The notes: generated by a model from the letters alone, not told the origin. Counted from the first letter of the stretch, positions 15,353-24,514 are shown. The stretch: 40,841 nt of DNA from Clostridia bacterium (GCA_017938425.1 JAGBBQ010000124.1:1-40841), one strand, 5' to 3'. Numbers and translations: made by a program.

Positions 15353-16478
15353 TTACGGTCTCCTGCATCATTTCTTCCATCCTCAGCATACACGCGTCCT
15401 GACGGAACGCCACCGCGCTTTCGAGGTATTTTTTCTCATATTCCGCCCGTTTTTCGGGGTGCTCGATCCAATAGTCGATCACCCTTGCCAGCGAGCGCGG
15501 ATCTCTGTTTTTGAAAATACAGCTTTCGTCTATGGCAAAATCCTTGGTCGCGGCGCGCTTCGAGTCGGAAACGACGGTCAGCTTACCGCAGACCACCGCC
15601 TCCAGGCAGGAGATGCCCTCCAGCTCCGCCTCTGCGGGATGCACGTAGATATCCGCATAGTTCAGCACGTCGATGATCTCCTCTCTGGAATAGAACTTGA
15701 AGATCGGGGGGATGGGAAGCCTCTTCGCAAGCCTTCGGTAATAGCCCTCCTTCACGCCCTGGCCGCCGAGGATCAGCTGAATATTATCGCGGTGCCTTGA
15801 ATAGCCGACCGCCTTTATAAGGGTATCCTGCGATTTTTCACGTGCGTATCTTCCCGTGGTGAGGATCACGGTCTTATCCCACAGCGCGTCCGGCTTCTCG
15901 CAGCGCCTGCGCGCCACGTAGCTGTGCACGCCGTTGGAGATCACGTAGCCGTTCGTCGTATGGCCGACGGTGCTCTCGAATATGTCGCGGATGAAGGCGG
16001 TGGGATAGTGTATACCGTCAACGTATTTGTAAAAATGCTTGTAAATATACCTGTAGATGCCTCTGTTGAGCGGCTCGCATTTATTCAGCTTGATGTAGGA
16101 GGTGAAGTTCTCCGCCTGCATATGGAAGCCGGCAGTGACGGGGAGCGCCGCCTCCCTTGCCAGACGGAGGGCTTTCTTCCCCAGCGGGAAGGGAAGCATG
16201 ATATGCACGTGGTCAACGCCCGCGAGCGCGGCGCGGATCACGCCCTCGTCCGCCTTCGCCAGCGTAACGCCGACCCTCGCCACGTAGGCGTTCAGGAGCC
16301 TGCCGAGCGAGAGATTCGGCACGACGAATACGTTTTCCGTCCCCTTTTTATCTTGATCTGCGCAAAGGATGCGCACCTCGTGCCCTCTTTGCTTCAAAAA
16401 ACGGATCAGATTCATTGCGGCGATCGTGGTGCCGTTGTTTTCTTCTCCGAGAACGTCGCAAACTATCAATATTTTCAT
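15315..16478 (-). CDS. GT4-family glycosyltransferase (diacylglycerol-glucosyltransferase-like)
   Basis: A 387-residue GT-B fold protein. N-terminal Rossmann start MKILIVCDVLGEENNGTTIAAMNL, domain link VISNGVH, then the nucleotide-sugar half TTGRYAREKSQDTLIKAV and the acidic EX7E-like motif EAELEGISCLEAV. It is most like Firmicutes enzymes that glucosylate diacylglycerol. AGGTGA lies ahead of the ATG. Paired by overlap with a PlsC-like acyltransferase, it suggests cell-membrane glycolipid synthesis. Specificity is inferred, not shown. Confidence 0.85.
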   Translation of the reverse strand: MKILIVCDVLGEENNGTTIAAMNLIRFLKQRGHEVRILCADQDKKGTENVFVVPNLSLGRLLNAYVARVGVTLAKADEGVIRAALAGVDHVHIMLPFPLGKKALRLAREAALPVTAGFHMQAENFTSYIKLNKCEPLNRGIYRYIYKHFYKYVDGIHYPTAFIRDIFESTVGHTTNGYVISNGVHSYVARRRCEKPDALWDKTVILTTGRYAREKSQDTLIKAVGYSRHRDNIQLILGGQGVKEGYYRRLAKRLPIPPIFKFYSREEIIDVLNYADIYVHPAEAELEGISCLEAVVCGKLTVVSDSKRAATKDFAIDESCIFKNRDPRSLARVIDYWIEHPEKRAEYEKKYLESAVAFRQDACMLRMEEMMQETVNEKRSKNDILRG

Positions 16479-16557
16479 AAGTCATCACCTGTCGGAATTT
16501 GTAAAAGCCGATCGGCCTTGGCTGTATTTTAGCAAGCGAGCATAAACTGAAACTAAA

Positions 16558-16582
16558 TAAAAAAGCCGCCCTTTCGCGGCTG
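16558..16582 (-). terminator. Terminator after the ECF S-component gene
   Basis: Read leftward: AGCCGC, loop GAAAGG, GCGGCT, then TTTTT. Confidence 0.8.
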
Positions 16583-16613
16583 TGCCGCGATCGGGTGGCT
16601 GGGGGCGCTTCTA

Positions 16614-17141
16614 TTATTTCTTTTTCTCCAGCCGCAAAAGCAGCGAGGAGAGCGGCAGGATCAGAAGCCCTGCGAAGAGATTGCCGATGCCGTGCATCAC
16701 GTCGAAGGGCAGGCCCGCGGCGATCCAGGCGAGCATTCCGTCAAGATCGAGGCCGAAGATAAGCGCCTGCGCGGGGGCGTAAAGCACGCCGTAGAGCAGG
16801 CCGTGGAGGCAGCAGACGGCGGGATATACCGCCATCCCGACCGCGCGCGGCATCTTGCGCGGCAAGAGCATCGTCACCCCCCAGAGGATCGCCCAGATAT
16901 AAAGGTAGGGGATCCACCAGAGGCCGAAGCCGCCGTAGAGTCCTGTCATAAAAATAAATATGTAAATGGGGATCAGTGCTTTGGTGCGGTAAACGAGGGT
17001 ATACACCATAACGAGCGTGCCGATCAGATGGATGTTGGGCAGCGCATCCATAATGACCTTGGAGCAGAAGGTCAGCGCCCCGAGCATGGAAAAGATCGCC
17101 ATATCGCGCACAGAGATGCGCCGCTTTTTGCTTTTTGCCAT
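16614..17141 (-). CDS. ECF transporter S component, probably for corrinoids
   Basis: A 175-residue, very hydrophobic protein with about six membrane segments. MAIFSMLGALTFCSKVIMDALPNIHLIG is the typical first helix and loop of energy-coupling-factor substrate-binding (S) subunits. It lies 3 nt behind a DUF4430 lipoprotein gene, and both are under a cobalamin riboswitch, so vitamin B12 or another corrinoid is the likely cargo. The shared EcfA/A'/T energising module is not in the window, as usual for group II systems. Cargo assignment is an inference from the riboswitch. Confidence 0.82.
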   Translation of the reverse strand: MAKSKKRRISVRDMAIFSMLGALTFCSKVIMDALPNIHLIGTLVMVYTLVYRTKALIPIYIFIFMTGLYGGFGLWWIPYLYIWAILWGVTMLLPRKMPRAVGMAVYPAVCCLHGLLYGVLYAPAQALIFGLDLDGMLAWIAAGLPFDVMHGIGNLFAGLLILPLSSLLLRLEKKK

Positions 17142-17144
17142 CGG

Positions 17145-17564
17145 TTATCCCTTGTCCCTGGAAAGACGGTAGGTCCTGCCTGCCTCGATCGGCGTCGTAT
17201 CCACGCCGCTCACCGCGTATTTGCCGTCGATATAAAGCGCCCAATAGGTGCCGTCGGTATCGTAGTCTGCAAAAATGCCGTTGACGGTCTTGACGTAGAG
17301 GCCGTAGGGACCGTCCTCACCCGTGATCAGCCCCTCGGCAAGAAGGGCATCTCCCAGGATGGTCTTATCGGTCCTCAGGGTGATGGCGATCTCGCTGTCG
17401 CCTGCGGCGACCTCCACGGTCACCTCGGTGCTGCCCGTGCCGACGGTGGCATCCGTCTTGTGGATCGCATCCTTCCATAGATCCTCCCCCGCGCCGCAGG
17501 CGGCGAGGCAGAGAAGGGTGAGAAGTGCGAGAAGAGAGAGAAGTGCGGATCTTGTTCGTTTCAT
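17145..17564 (-). CDS. DUF4430-domain lipoprotein, probable corrinoid-binding partner
   Basis: A 139-residue protein with a lipoprotein signal peptide (MKRTRSALLSLLALL, lipobox LAAC, Cys23). The mature part holds a DUF4430-type domain (TILGDALLAEGLI, YGLYVKTVNGIFADYDTDGTYWALYIDG). This domain is related to the beta-domain of eukaryotic cobalamin carriers. The protein would sit on the outer face of the membrane and pass substrate to the S component encoded next. Expression is under the riboswitch at 17609-17850. Confidence 0.85.
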   Translation of the reverse strand: MKRTRSALLSLLALLTLLCLAACGAGEDLWKDAIHKTDATVGTGSTEVTVEVAAGDSEIAITLRTDKTILGDALLAEGLITGEDGPYGLYVKTVNGIFADYDTDGTYWALYIDGKYAVSGVDTTPIEAGRTYRLSRDKG

Positions 17565-17608
17565 TTTTTATCCTTTCATTATATAAACAAATTGCAAAAG
17601 GATAAAGC

Positions 17609-17632
17609 AAAAAGCGCTCCCCACGGAGCGCC
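17609..17632 (-). terminator. Riboswitch-controlled intrinsic terminator
   Basis: Read leftward: GGCGCTCC, loop GTGG, GGAGCGCT, then TTTTT. It lies between the cobalamin aptamer and the lipoprotein start, and is the expected expression platform. A second hairpin (GCTCTC/GAGAGC, about 17683-17705) between aptamer and terminator could be part of the switching structure. Confidence 0.8.
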
Positions 17633-17713
17633 TCCAAGCGAAAAGCGCGGCCTTCTGCCCTGCCGCCTTTTTCTTCGGAAAAGCGCTCTCCCTTGCCCGA
17701 GAGCCTTCTGCCT

Positions 17714-17850
17714 GCACGAGCCGATAAGCATTCCGACTTGACTCATTTCTGAGAGTTACGGTAATGGCTGTTGCCGCGGATTTGCACCGCGATTTCCTTA
17801 ACCCTGCGCCGTTTTCTGCGCAGTGGCGGCAGATCTGCCGCCCGCTCGTG
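17714..17850 (-). promoter_or_regulatory. Cobalamin (B12) riboswitch aptamer
   Basis: On the minus strand the RNA carries the conserved core in order: GGTTAAGGAAATCGC, GGTGCAAATCC, GCAACAGCC, TTACCGTAA and, near the 3' end, a B12-box-like segment GTCAAGTCGGAATGCT. The ends close as stem P1 (CACGAGC at 17844-17850 with GCTCGTG at 17714-17720). It senses adenosylcobalamin or a related corrinoid and would turn off the downstream lipoprotein/ECF genes by termination. Confidence 0.9.
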
Positions 17851-17868
17851 TTATTCTTTTGTGTTCTT

Positions 17869-17897
17869 AGTGTAGCACAAAGCGCATGTCTTGTCAA
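17869..17897 (-). promoter_or_regulatory. Promoter of the cobalamin riboswitch transcript
   Basis: Minus strand: TTGACA (17892-17897), 17-nt spacer, TACACT (17869-17874), just ahead of the aptamer. Confidence 0.85.
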
Positions 17898-17911
17898 GAT
17901 GTAAGCTGCTA

Positions 17912-17955
17912 TGTTCGCTTGGCGTACAATACTATTGTTCGCTCGGCGTATAATA
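17912..17955. repeat. Two tandem 20-bp repeats
   Basis: TGTTCGCTTGGCGTACAATA (17912-17931) and TGTTCGCTCGGCGTATAATA (17936-17955): 18 of 20 positions are equal and the period is 24 bp. They lie upstream of both the riboswitch promoter and the rightward genes. The rest of 17956-18180 is A-rich and holds a possible -10 (TATACT, about 18115) and a hairpin GCAGCC/GGCTGC (about 18139-18160) ahead of the next gene. Confidence 0.6.
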
Positions 17956-18180
17956 GATCCGATGAAAAAATATAAGTTTTGAGGGAAAACAAGGAAAAAA
18001 CGAAAAAAAGCCCGACCGTCTTATATCCGTTTTCCGCAAAAAGGATATATGCACCGCCCGAAAAAAGAGCCGAAAAATTCGTTTTTGGGTAATACCGAGA
18101 ATAAGAAAAGTCTGCTATACTGTTGAATGTAAACGGTTGGCAGCCTTTTTTATTGGCTGCAAACGGGAAAGGAGGCATCA

Positions 18181-18516
18181 ATGCAGATCGACGAAAAAAG
18201 CAAGGAAGCACCGAAGGAGGGTGCGCTTTATAAGACTCTTGAGATCGAGGGGCGGCGCTTTTCGCTTTACTACGGATATTACGAGGAGAGCGACAGATAC
18301 AATCCCTTCTGCGACCCGATCCCCATTTATCCCGACTTTCTGAAGGAGCCGATCTATACGGACGGCGGGCATCCCTTCGCAACGGATATGCAGGATGCCT
18401 GCGAGCATTACCGAGGGCAGAGCGCCGAGGACGGGTGCTTTTGCTGCCTGCACTACAAAAAATGCGAGGACTTCTTCGGCATCTGCCTCTGCGACGAACG
18501 CAGAAGGAATGAGTAG
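18181..18516 (+). CDS. Conserved hypothetical cysteine-rich protein
   Basis: A 111-residue soluble protein with AGGAGG well placed before the ATG. Visible blocks are YYGYYEE, NPFCDPIPIYPDF, GHPFATDMQDACEHY and a Cys cluster near the end (CFCCLHYKKC and CICLC-like region), suggesting metal (zinc or iron) binding. I recall similar short proteins in Clostridia without known role. It ends with TAG, 55 nt before the giant surface-protein gene, and may be cotranscribed with it. No function is proposed. Confidence 0.7.
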   Translation: MQIDEKSKEAPKEGALYKTLEIEGRRFSLYYGYYEESDRYNPFCDPIPIYPDFLKEPIYTDGGHPFATDMQDACEHYRGQSAEDGCFCCLHYKKCEDFFGICLCDERRRNE

Positions 18517-18571
18517 CCGCGAAAACGAAAAACACATACGATAAAACGAAAACGAATCAAGGAGAAGATCT

Positions 18572-21500
18572 ATGAAAAAACAACTTTACGTGCTTATCGT
18601 CGCCATTCTGGCGGCTTGCCTTCTGCTCGCGGGGGCTCTCGTGACCTCTGCCGCACCCGAGGAGGTATATACCGAGGTGGGCGATGAGACGGCATTGCAT
18701 ACCGCGGTCTCTGCGGGCGGAAACGTGCGGCTTACGGCAAACGTGACTCTGACGCAGCAGATACAGATCGAACAGGACGTGACTCTGGACCTGAACGGCT
18801 ATACGGTCACGGCAAATGAATGCATTGCCATTTACGTAGTCGATACGAATGCAAATCTTTGCCTTCGCGACTCCACGGAGGAAAAGAACGGCGGCATTGT
18901 GAGCAGCTACGCAGACCACCCCACGATATGGATCGCAAGCGGCCGCGCAACGATCGAGAGCGGCAATTATCAGATTTCCGGTGCGATCCAGGTGGATCCG
19001 CAGAGCGGCCTGACGGTGACGGGTGGACGCTTTTCTACGACCGACGTGCAGCTCATCGTCAACTCCGGTACGCTCAGCATCAGCGGCGGTGCATTTGACG
19101 ACTTTCCCGACGGCGCGATCGTATACGTCGGCTCGGGGGCCGTTGAAGGCATCGAGACCTATATCAGCGGCGGCAGCTTCGGCGCGGGGGGCTCTCTCGG
19201 GCACTTTATGGTCATCGGTACGCTGGATCTTTCCGCGCATCCAAACCCCTTGGGACTGACCTTTGCCGTCCTTGACGAAGCGTATCGGTACACTCTGCCC
19301 GCAGACTTCCGCGCCGAGATCACGATGGGTGTTGCGCGTGTGACGGCCGAGGCGGAGTGGAAAAAGAACGGCGAGACCGTCGGCGCGGGCTCGCTTCAGA
19401 AAGCGATCAATGCGGCGACGGAGGGAGAAGCCGACAGAGTGGTGCTCCTCTCCTCGATCGATAATATTACGGTCCCGTATCACATCGGTAAGGGAAGCTT
19501 CACCCTGGATCTTGCGGGAAAGACGCTGAGGGCCTATCAGTCGAGCATTTTTACGGTCTATCCCCTCGACGAACAGCAGGTGCAGATCACCTTCACGGAC
19601 AGCGCCCTCGGCGGCGGCCTCCTCAGTATAAGAGACGGCTCCCCGTGGAACTGCGCACCGATCGAGATTCTCGGCGGTAACGTAGAGGCGGTGATCGAAG
19701 GCGGTAGATACGAGGGCTATCACGCGGTCCACTTTGATTCGGATGGGGAACAGACGTCTTCACTTACGGTCAAGGGCGGCGAGCTTCATGCCGCCGAGGA
19801 CGGCGTGGTGCTTTATACCGACGGAACGACCGTGGTGGAGGGCGGTAATTTTTTCAGTCTGCCCGGGCATAACATTTTCCGTCTTGAGGGCGGCACGCTC
19901 ACGCTGAAGGGCGGTACGCTCCCTACGCTCGATGAGAATGAAAGCCGCGTGTATATGCGCGGCGGCGTGCTGGCGCTTGCCGACACCTTTTCCGGCGTGG
20001 AGGGATTCTGCATTGAAAACGGTGCAGACAACGCGCTGGACCTTTCCTCGGTGATCTATCCCGAGGGCTATGGGCTTGTGAATGCCTTCGACCGTACCGA
20101 GCCCGACGTGATCGAGGCGGGCGAGCGCTATATCGTTTGCCCCTTCCATACGGTCACCTTTGCGCCCGGAGACGGCGTGGGAGAGGCGCAGCAGATCACC
20201 GTCCCGGAGGGGACGTATATCACGCTTCCCGAATGCTCCTTCGTTCCGAATCGGGAAGGGGAGATCTTCTACTACTGGCTGGACGGCGACTTCGAGCTCG
20301 ATCCGGGCGATCTCTATCTCGTGAATACGGATACCGTGTTTACCGCTGATTACAGCGAAGCGGCGCTTTTCGTCCTGGAGCCCGGCAACGGCGCGGGTGA
20401 GCCGATCACAGAGCTTGTGCGTCTTCAGTCACGGATCACGCTTCCCGAATTCCCCTTCACGGCCCCCGAGGGTTATCTGTTCTCTCATTGGGCGAACCAG
20501 GGCGGCCATATCTATTACCCGGGCAATGAGGTGAATATTTCGAACGGAATGACCTTCAGAGCGATCTACGAGAAGGCCGTGGTCTTCACCTTCGTTGCGA
20601 ACAACGGTACGGCAGAGACCCTTGATAACGCATACGTTAAGCAGCACACGTACTACTACCTTCCCGAGAATCCCTTCACCGTACCCGAGGGCAAGGTCTT
20701 CGGCGGCTGGGAGATCGACGGCGGTCTGTATCCTGCGGAAGGCGGCTATTATGCGGAGCGCGATGTCACCGTGACGGCGGTATGGAAAAATCTTTATACT
20801 GTGACCCTCGTTTCTGACAACGGCACCGGGGAATCGGTGACCGTGAACGCCTTGGAGGAGGATACCCGATATGAGCTTCCCGCGTGCACCTTCACCGTAC
20901 CCGAGGGCAAGGTCTTTGGCGGCTGGGAGATCGACGGCGTTTTATACAGCGCGGGAGAAGCGATCTGGATGGCATCCGACCTTACGGTGACGGCAATATG
21001 GATAGATACCTATTCGTTGATCTTCGATCCCGGTAACGGTACCGCGGAATCCATGAGCGTGGCCGATCTTCCCGCGGGCACCCGATATCCCCTTCCCGAG
21101 AATCCCTTCACCGTACCCACGGACAAGGGCTTTGGCGGCTGGGTGATTGGCGGCGTTCTGTACGCGCCGGGCACGGATTATTACGTAAACGCCGATACCG
21201 TCATAACGGTGGCATGGCTGGATCTCTACACCGTGACCTTCATTGCCGATAACGGCACCGAGGAAACGATGGACCCCATCCTTCGGATGGACGGCGATGT
21301 GTACGCACTGCCTGCGCCCACCTTCACCGCGCCCGAGGGCTACGGCTTTTACGGCTGGCTTGTCGGCACGGAGGAGTATATCGTCGGAGAAGTCATAACG
21401 ATCCAGGGTGACACCTCGGTCCGCGCGCTCTGGAAGCCGATCGTCACCATCAGCTTTGACCCCGGCGAGGGAGAGGGAACGATGTCTTCCGCGACCGCTA

Positions 21501-24500
21501 TACAGGACAATTATTACGTTCTTCCCGCATGCGGCTTCACCGCGCCCGAGGGCAAGGCGTTTGACGGCTGGCTGGTTTCGGACGGTGTGAATACCTATCT
21601 TTACGGCGAGGGCAGAGCGATCCGCATCGTCGGTCCGACGACGGTGACGGCGCGCTACAAGACAATATCCATCGTTACCTTTCTTCCCGGCTATGAGACC
21701 GAAGCGGGCTTTGAGCCTGCCTCCTTCCCGCTCGAGGGATGGGTAGAGCTTCCGCCGGTGGCGTTGTATCCCGTGCCCGATGGCAAGGTCCTCGCGGGCT
21801 TTGAGATCGACGGCGTGCTCTATGCGCTCGGAGAGGAGATCTATATCCGCGAGAGCACGACGGTCACGCACGTATGGCAGGAGATACCCGATCCAAAGAA
21901 TGCACCTCTGATCCTCGGCGGCATCGCGATGGCGGACGGCGATTACCTCGCAGTCGGCGCGACGGAGACCGTAAGAACGAAGCCTGAGGGCGGCTATGCA
22001 TATTACAAGAGCGGCACTCTGACGCTTTGTGACTATACTTACGAGGGCTTCGGCTTTTTCGATGGAGAGTTTAGCCTCGGGCTTCTTGCGAACGAGACGC
22101 TGACGGTCAAGCTCGTCGGTGAGAACCTGATTTCCGTTCCGCCCCTTAGCTATGCGGTCGTGGCACCGTCGCTTTCCTTCGAGGGCGAGGGAGCGCTGAC
22201 GCTTCGCGCCTTTATGGGCATTAGCACGGATATCTTGAATTTTTCGGGCGGCACGGTGACCGTTGAGGGTGAGATGCTCGCGATCGAAGCAACGCACATG
22301 CGCCTTTGCGGCGGTACGCTGCACATCATCTCCGATGCCGGCATATATGCCGAGGAGCTTATGATCGAGGAAGGATCGCTCCTTGCCGAAACGCAGGAGT
22401 TCTGTATCCGTGCCGTGAATCTTTTGATATACGGCGGCACGGTCAGCGTTACGTCTCTGGATAGCTTCGCGATCGGGGCGGATGACGCGGCGTACCTCTA
22501 CGGCGGCGCGGTTACGGTACGCGCAGCATCGGCGGGTATGAGCGCATATTCCCTTTACGTCTACGGCGGCACGCTTGACGTGCGGAGCTTTAGCGGCATC
22601 GAGGGAGAGCTGCTTCTGTTTGAGGACGGCCGCATCACCGTGACGGCAGAGGCGTATGCGATCTATTGCGCCGATCTTGAGATCGGCGGCAGAGCCGAGC
22701 TTTCTCTCGAATCCCTGTATGAGTGTGCGTTGTGCGTCAGTGAGAACCTCTATATTGATTCTGATGCGCTTTCCATTGAGACGCCCTATGACGGCTACGT
22801 CAGCGAATATGAGATCGAATCGGAGGTCTTTATACTGACGGTCGTGGACGATACCGGCGTTCCTGCTTGCGAGATCGTCATCGGCAGGAATAAAAGAGTG
22901 CCGCGCACCGTTTTTGTCGGCGGCATCGAGCTTTCCGAGGGCGAATATCTGGCGAACGGCTCCTTTGTTCCCACGAGAGAGAAGCCCGAGGGTGGCTACG
23001 CGCACCTTGCGGGCAACGTGCTCACTCTGAATCACTACACCTACGAGGGCATCGGCTATCTGAGCACCGATCGCGGCTATGCGGCTATGATCGCCTTCTT
23101 CTCCGATCTTGAGATCCGCCTCGTCGGAGATAACGCTCTGACGGCGCCCGCGTGCAGAGAGAACCCTTACGGCATCTATGCGAAAGACAGCGGGGTTCTG
23201 ACGCTTTCCGGTGACGGCAGCCTTTCGCTGACGGCGTATGAGGGCGTTTGTGTCGATACGCTCGTGATCCGCGGCGGCACCTACACCGTGAACGCGGAGG
23301 ATGACGGCTTCTATGCAACGAATACCATCACGGTCGAGGGCGGCAGCCTTACCGTAAATGCGGGCGGTGACGGACTGGATGCCGCGCGCATCGAGATCCT
23401 TGACGGTAGCATCACGGTCGTGGCGGATGACAATGCGATCGAGGCAACGTCGGGCACGGTCCGTGGCGGTCGCTTCCATCTGACGGGTGCGGACGATGCG
23501 TTCGAGGTCGATTATCTGAGGATCTATGACGGAAGCTTTACTCTGATTTCGGAGGATGACGGCGTGGAGTCGGATCTTCTCGAGATCCTTGGCGGCGTTT
23601 TCGATATCACGGCGGATGAGGACGGCATCACCTCGGAGCAGATCATGATCCGCGGCGGCAAGCTTAAGATCTCGGCAGCGTGCTGCGGTCTGTACGGCTC
23701 GGCTGCATATATCTTTGGCGGCGAGCTTGCGATCACCTCGTCGGGTGACGGTATCAGCGTGAGCGATCTCACGGTATCCGGCGGCAATCTTTATATCCTT
23801 GTGACAGAAGAGGGCTGCGCTGTGGTTTCTATGGAGATCTATCTTCACGGTGTGAAGATCTATCTGCCCGCGGAGGGTAAGATCTCCGAGAGCGAGGAGG
23901 GATACGAGATCATCGCGGATGCGAGCGGCGAAGCGGCAAAGGCCGTGTTCCTCTCGGCAAGCACGCACGTGTTCGGCGATCGCTTCGTGCATACCGATAC
24001 GCATCACTTTAAGGCCTGCACCGAGGAGAGCTGCAGCCTTCCCGCAGACGGAAGATTGCACGCATATATCGCGGCGGCGGCTTACGGTACGCATACGCAC
24101 GGTGCGGCGGCTACCTGCACCGAGGCACAGAGGTGCACCGTCTGTGAGGCGGAGCTTGCACCCGCCTTGGGACATACCGCAGGCGCGGCGGCTACCTGCA
24201 CCGAGGCACAGAAGTGCACCGTCTGCGAGGCGGAGCTTGCGGCGGCGCTCGGACATAAGTACGACAATGCCTGCGATAAGGACTGCAACGTCTGCGCGGC
24301 AGAAAGAGCACCCGCGGCACACGTGGATGCGGATGAAAACGAGCTTTGCGACGTATGCGGCGCCACCGTCAAAAAGAAGGGGCTTTCCGCAGGTGCGATC
24401 GTCGGTATCGCGGCAGGCTCGGCGGCTGTGGCAGGCGTCGGTGGCTTCTCCCTTGTTTGGTTCGTGATCAAGAAGAAGAGCTTCGCGGATCTGCTGGGTG

Positions 24501-24514
24501 TCTTCAAAAAATGA
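18572..24514 (+). CDS. Giant cell-surface protein with beta-helix, InlB-like repeats and Cthe_2159-like domains
   Basis: A 1980-residue protein. Signal peptide 1-27 (MKKQLYVLIVAILAACLLLAGA, cleavage near TSA-A). About 30-520: beta-helix-like repeats (GGxxxVxGG...). About 525-1105: eight InlB/Listeria-Bacteroides-type modules of about 70 residues (nt 20150-21880; TFxxGxG, FTVPEGKVFGGW). About 1110-1750: two modules resembling the Cthe_2159-type carbohydrate-binding beta-helix (start VFVGGIELSEGEYLANG), with acidic AEDDGFYA/ADDNAIEA turns likely to bind calcium. About 1800-1930: Cys-pair repeats (CTVCEAEL), two of them an 81-bp tandem duplication. A C-terminal membrane helix (about 1940-1966) and KKK tail anchor it. 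No LPXTG. Probably binds host or plant glycans. Confidence 0.88.
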   Translation: MKKQLYVLIVAILAACLLLAGALVTSAAPEEVYTEVGDETALHTAVSAGGNVRLTANVTLTQQIQIEQDVTLDLNGYTVTANECIAIYVVDTNANLCLRDSTEEKNGGIVSSYADHPTIWIASGRATIESGNYQISGAIQVDPQSGLTVTGGRFSTTDVQLIVNSGTLSISGGAFDDFPDGAIVYVGSGAVEGIETYISGGSFGAGGSLGHFMVIGTLDLSAHPNPLGLTFAVLDEAYRYTLPADFRAEITMGVARVTAEAEWKKNGETVGAGSLQKAINAATEGEADRVVLLSSIDNITVPYHIGKGSFTLDLAGKTLRAYQSSIFTVYPLDEQQVQITFTDSALGGGLLSIRDGSPWNCAPIEILGGNVEAVIEGGRYEGYHAVHFDSDGEQTSSLTVKGGELHAAEDGVVLYTDGTTVVEGGNFFSLPGHNIFRLEGGTLTLKGGTLPTLDENESRVYMRGGVLALADTFSGVEGFCIENGADNALDLSSVIYPEGYGLVNAFDRTEPDVIEAGERYIVCPFHTVTFAPGDGVGEAQQITVPEGTYITLPECSFVPNREGEIFYYWLDGDFELDPGDLYLVNTDTVFTADYSEAALFVLEPGNGAGEPITELVRLQSRITLPEFPFTAPEGYLFSHWANQGGHIYYPGNEVNISNGMTFRAIYEKAVVFTFVANNGTAETLDNAYVKQHTYYYLPENPFTVPEGKVFGGWEIDGGLYPAEGGYYAERDVTVTAVWKNLYTVTLVSDNGTGESVTVNALEEDTRYELPACTFTVPEGKVFGGWEIDGVLYSAGEAIWMASDLTVTAIWIDTYSLIFDPGNGTAESMSVADLPAGTRYPLPENPFTVPTDKGFGGWVIGGVLYAPGTDYYVNADTVITVAWLDLYTVTFIADNGTEETMDPILRMDGDVYALPAPTFTAPEGYGFYGWLVGTEEYIVGEVITIQGDTSVRALWKPIVTISFDPGEGEGTMSSATAIQDNYYVLPACGFTAPEGKAFDGWLVSDGVNTYLYGEGRAIRIVGPTTVTARYKTISIVTFLPGYETEAGFEPASFPLEGWVELPPVALYPVPDGKVLAGFEIDGVLYALGEEIYIRESTTVTHVWQEIPDPKNAPLILGGIAMADGDYLAVGATETVRTKPEGGYAYYKSGTLTLCDYTYEGFGFFDGEFSLGLLANETLTVKLVGENLISVPPLSYAVVAPSLSFEGEGALTLRAFMGISTDILNFSGGTVTVEGEMLAIEATHMRLCGGTLHIISDAGIYAEELMIEEGSLLAETQEFCIRAVNLLIYGGTVSVTSLDSFAIGADDAAYLYGGAVTVRAASAGMSAYSLYVYGGTLDVRSFSGIEGELLLFEDGRITVTAEAYAIYCADLEIGGRAELSLESLYECALCVSENLYIDSDALSIETPYDGYVSEYEIESEVFILTVVDDTGVPACEIVIGRNKRVPRTVFVGGIELSEGEYLANGSFVPTREKPEGGYAHLAGNVLTLNHYTYEGIGYLSTDRGYAAMIAFFSDLEIRLVGDNALTAPACRENPYGIYAKDSGVLTLSGDGSLSLTAYEGVCVDTLVIRGGTYTVNAEDDGFYATNTITVEGGSLTVNAGGDGLDAARIEILDGSITVVADDNAIEATSGTVRGGRFHLTGADDAFEVDYLRIYDGSFTLISEDDGVESDLLEILGGVFDITADEDGITSEQIMIRGGKLKISAACCGLYGSAAYIFGGELAITSSGDGISVSDLTVSGGNLYILVTEEGCAVVSMEIYLHGVKIYLPAEGKISESEEGYEIIADASGEAAKAVFLSASTHVFGDRFVHTDTHHFKACTEESCSLPADGRLHAYIAAAAYGTHTHGAAATCTEAQRCTVCEAELAPALGHTAGAAATCTEAQKCTVCEAELAAALGHKYDNACDKDCNVCAAERAPAAHVDADENELCDVCGATVKKKGLSAGAIVGIAAGSAAVAGVGGFSLVWFVIKKKSFADLLGVFKK
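24104..24240 (+). repeat. 81-bp period tandem repeat inside the giant surface-protein gene
   Basis: 24104-24159 and 24185-24240 are nearly identical (two or so changes). Each encodes AAATCTEAQ(R/K)CTVCEAELA within a 27-residue unit. This is a recent duplication of a Cys-pair module and could vary in copy number. Confidence 0.75.

Noticed and set aside
17568-18535. Minus-strand frames of 109, 208 and 119 codons
   Set aside because: The first overlaps the cobalamin riboswitch. The others oppose the Cys-rich gene or run through A/T-rich spacer without ribosome sites.
20942-24322. 1126-codon open frame on the minus strand
   Set aside because: It lies wholly opposite the giant adhesin gene, has no ribosome site and its low-complexity Arg/Ala/His-rich translation is typical of the complement of a GC-rich coding strand.
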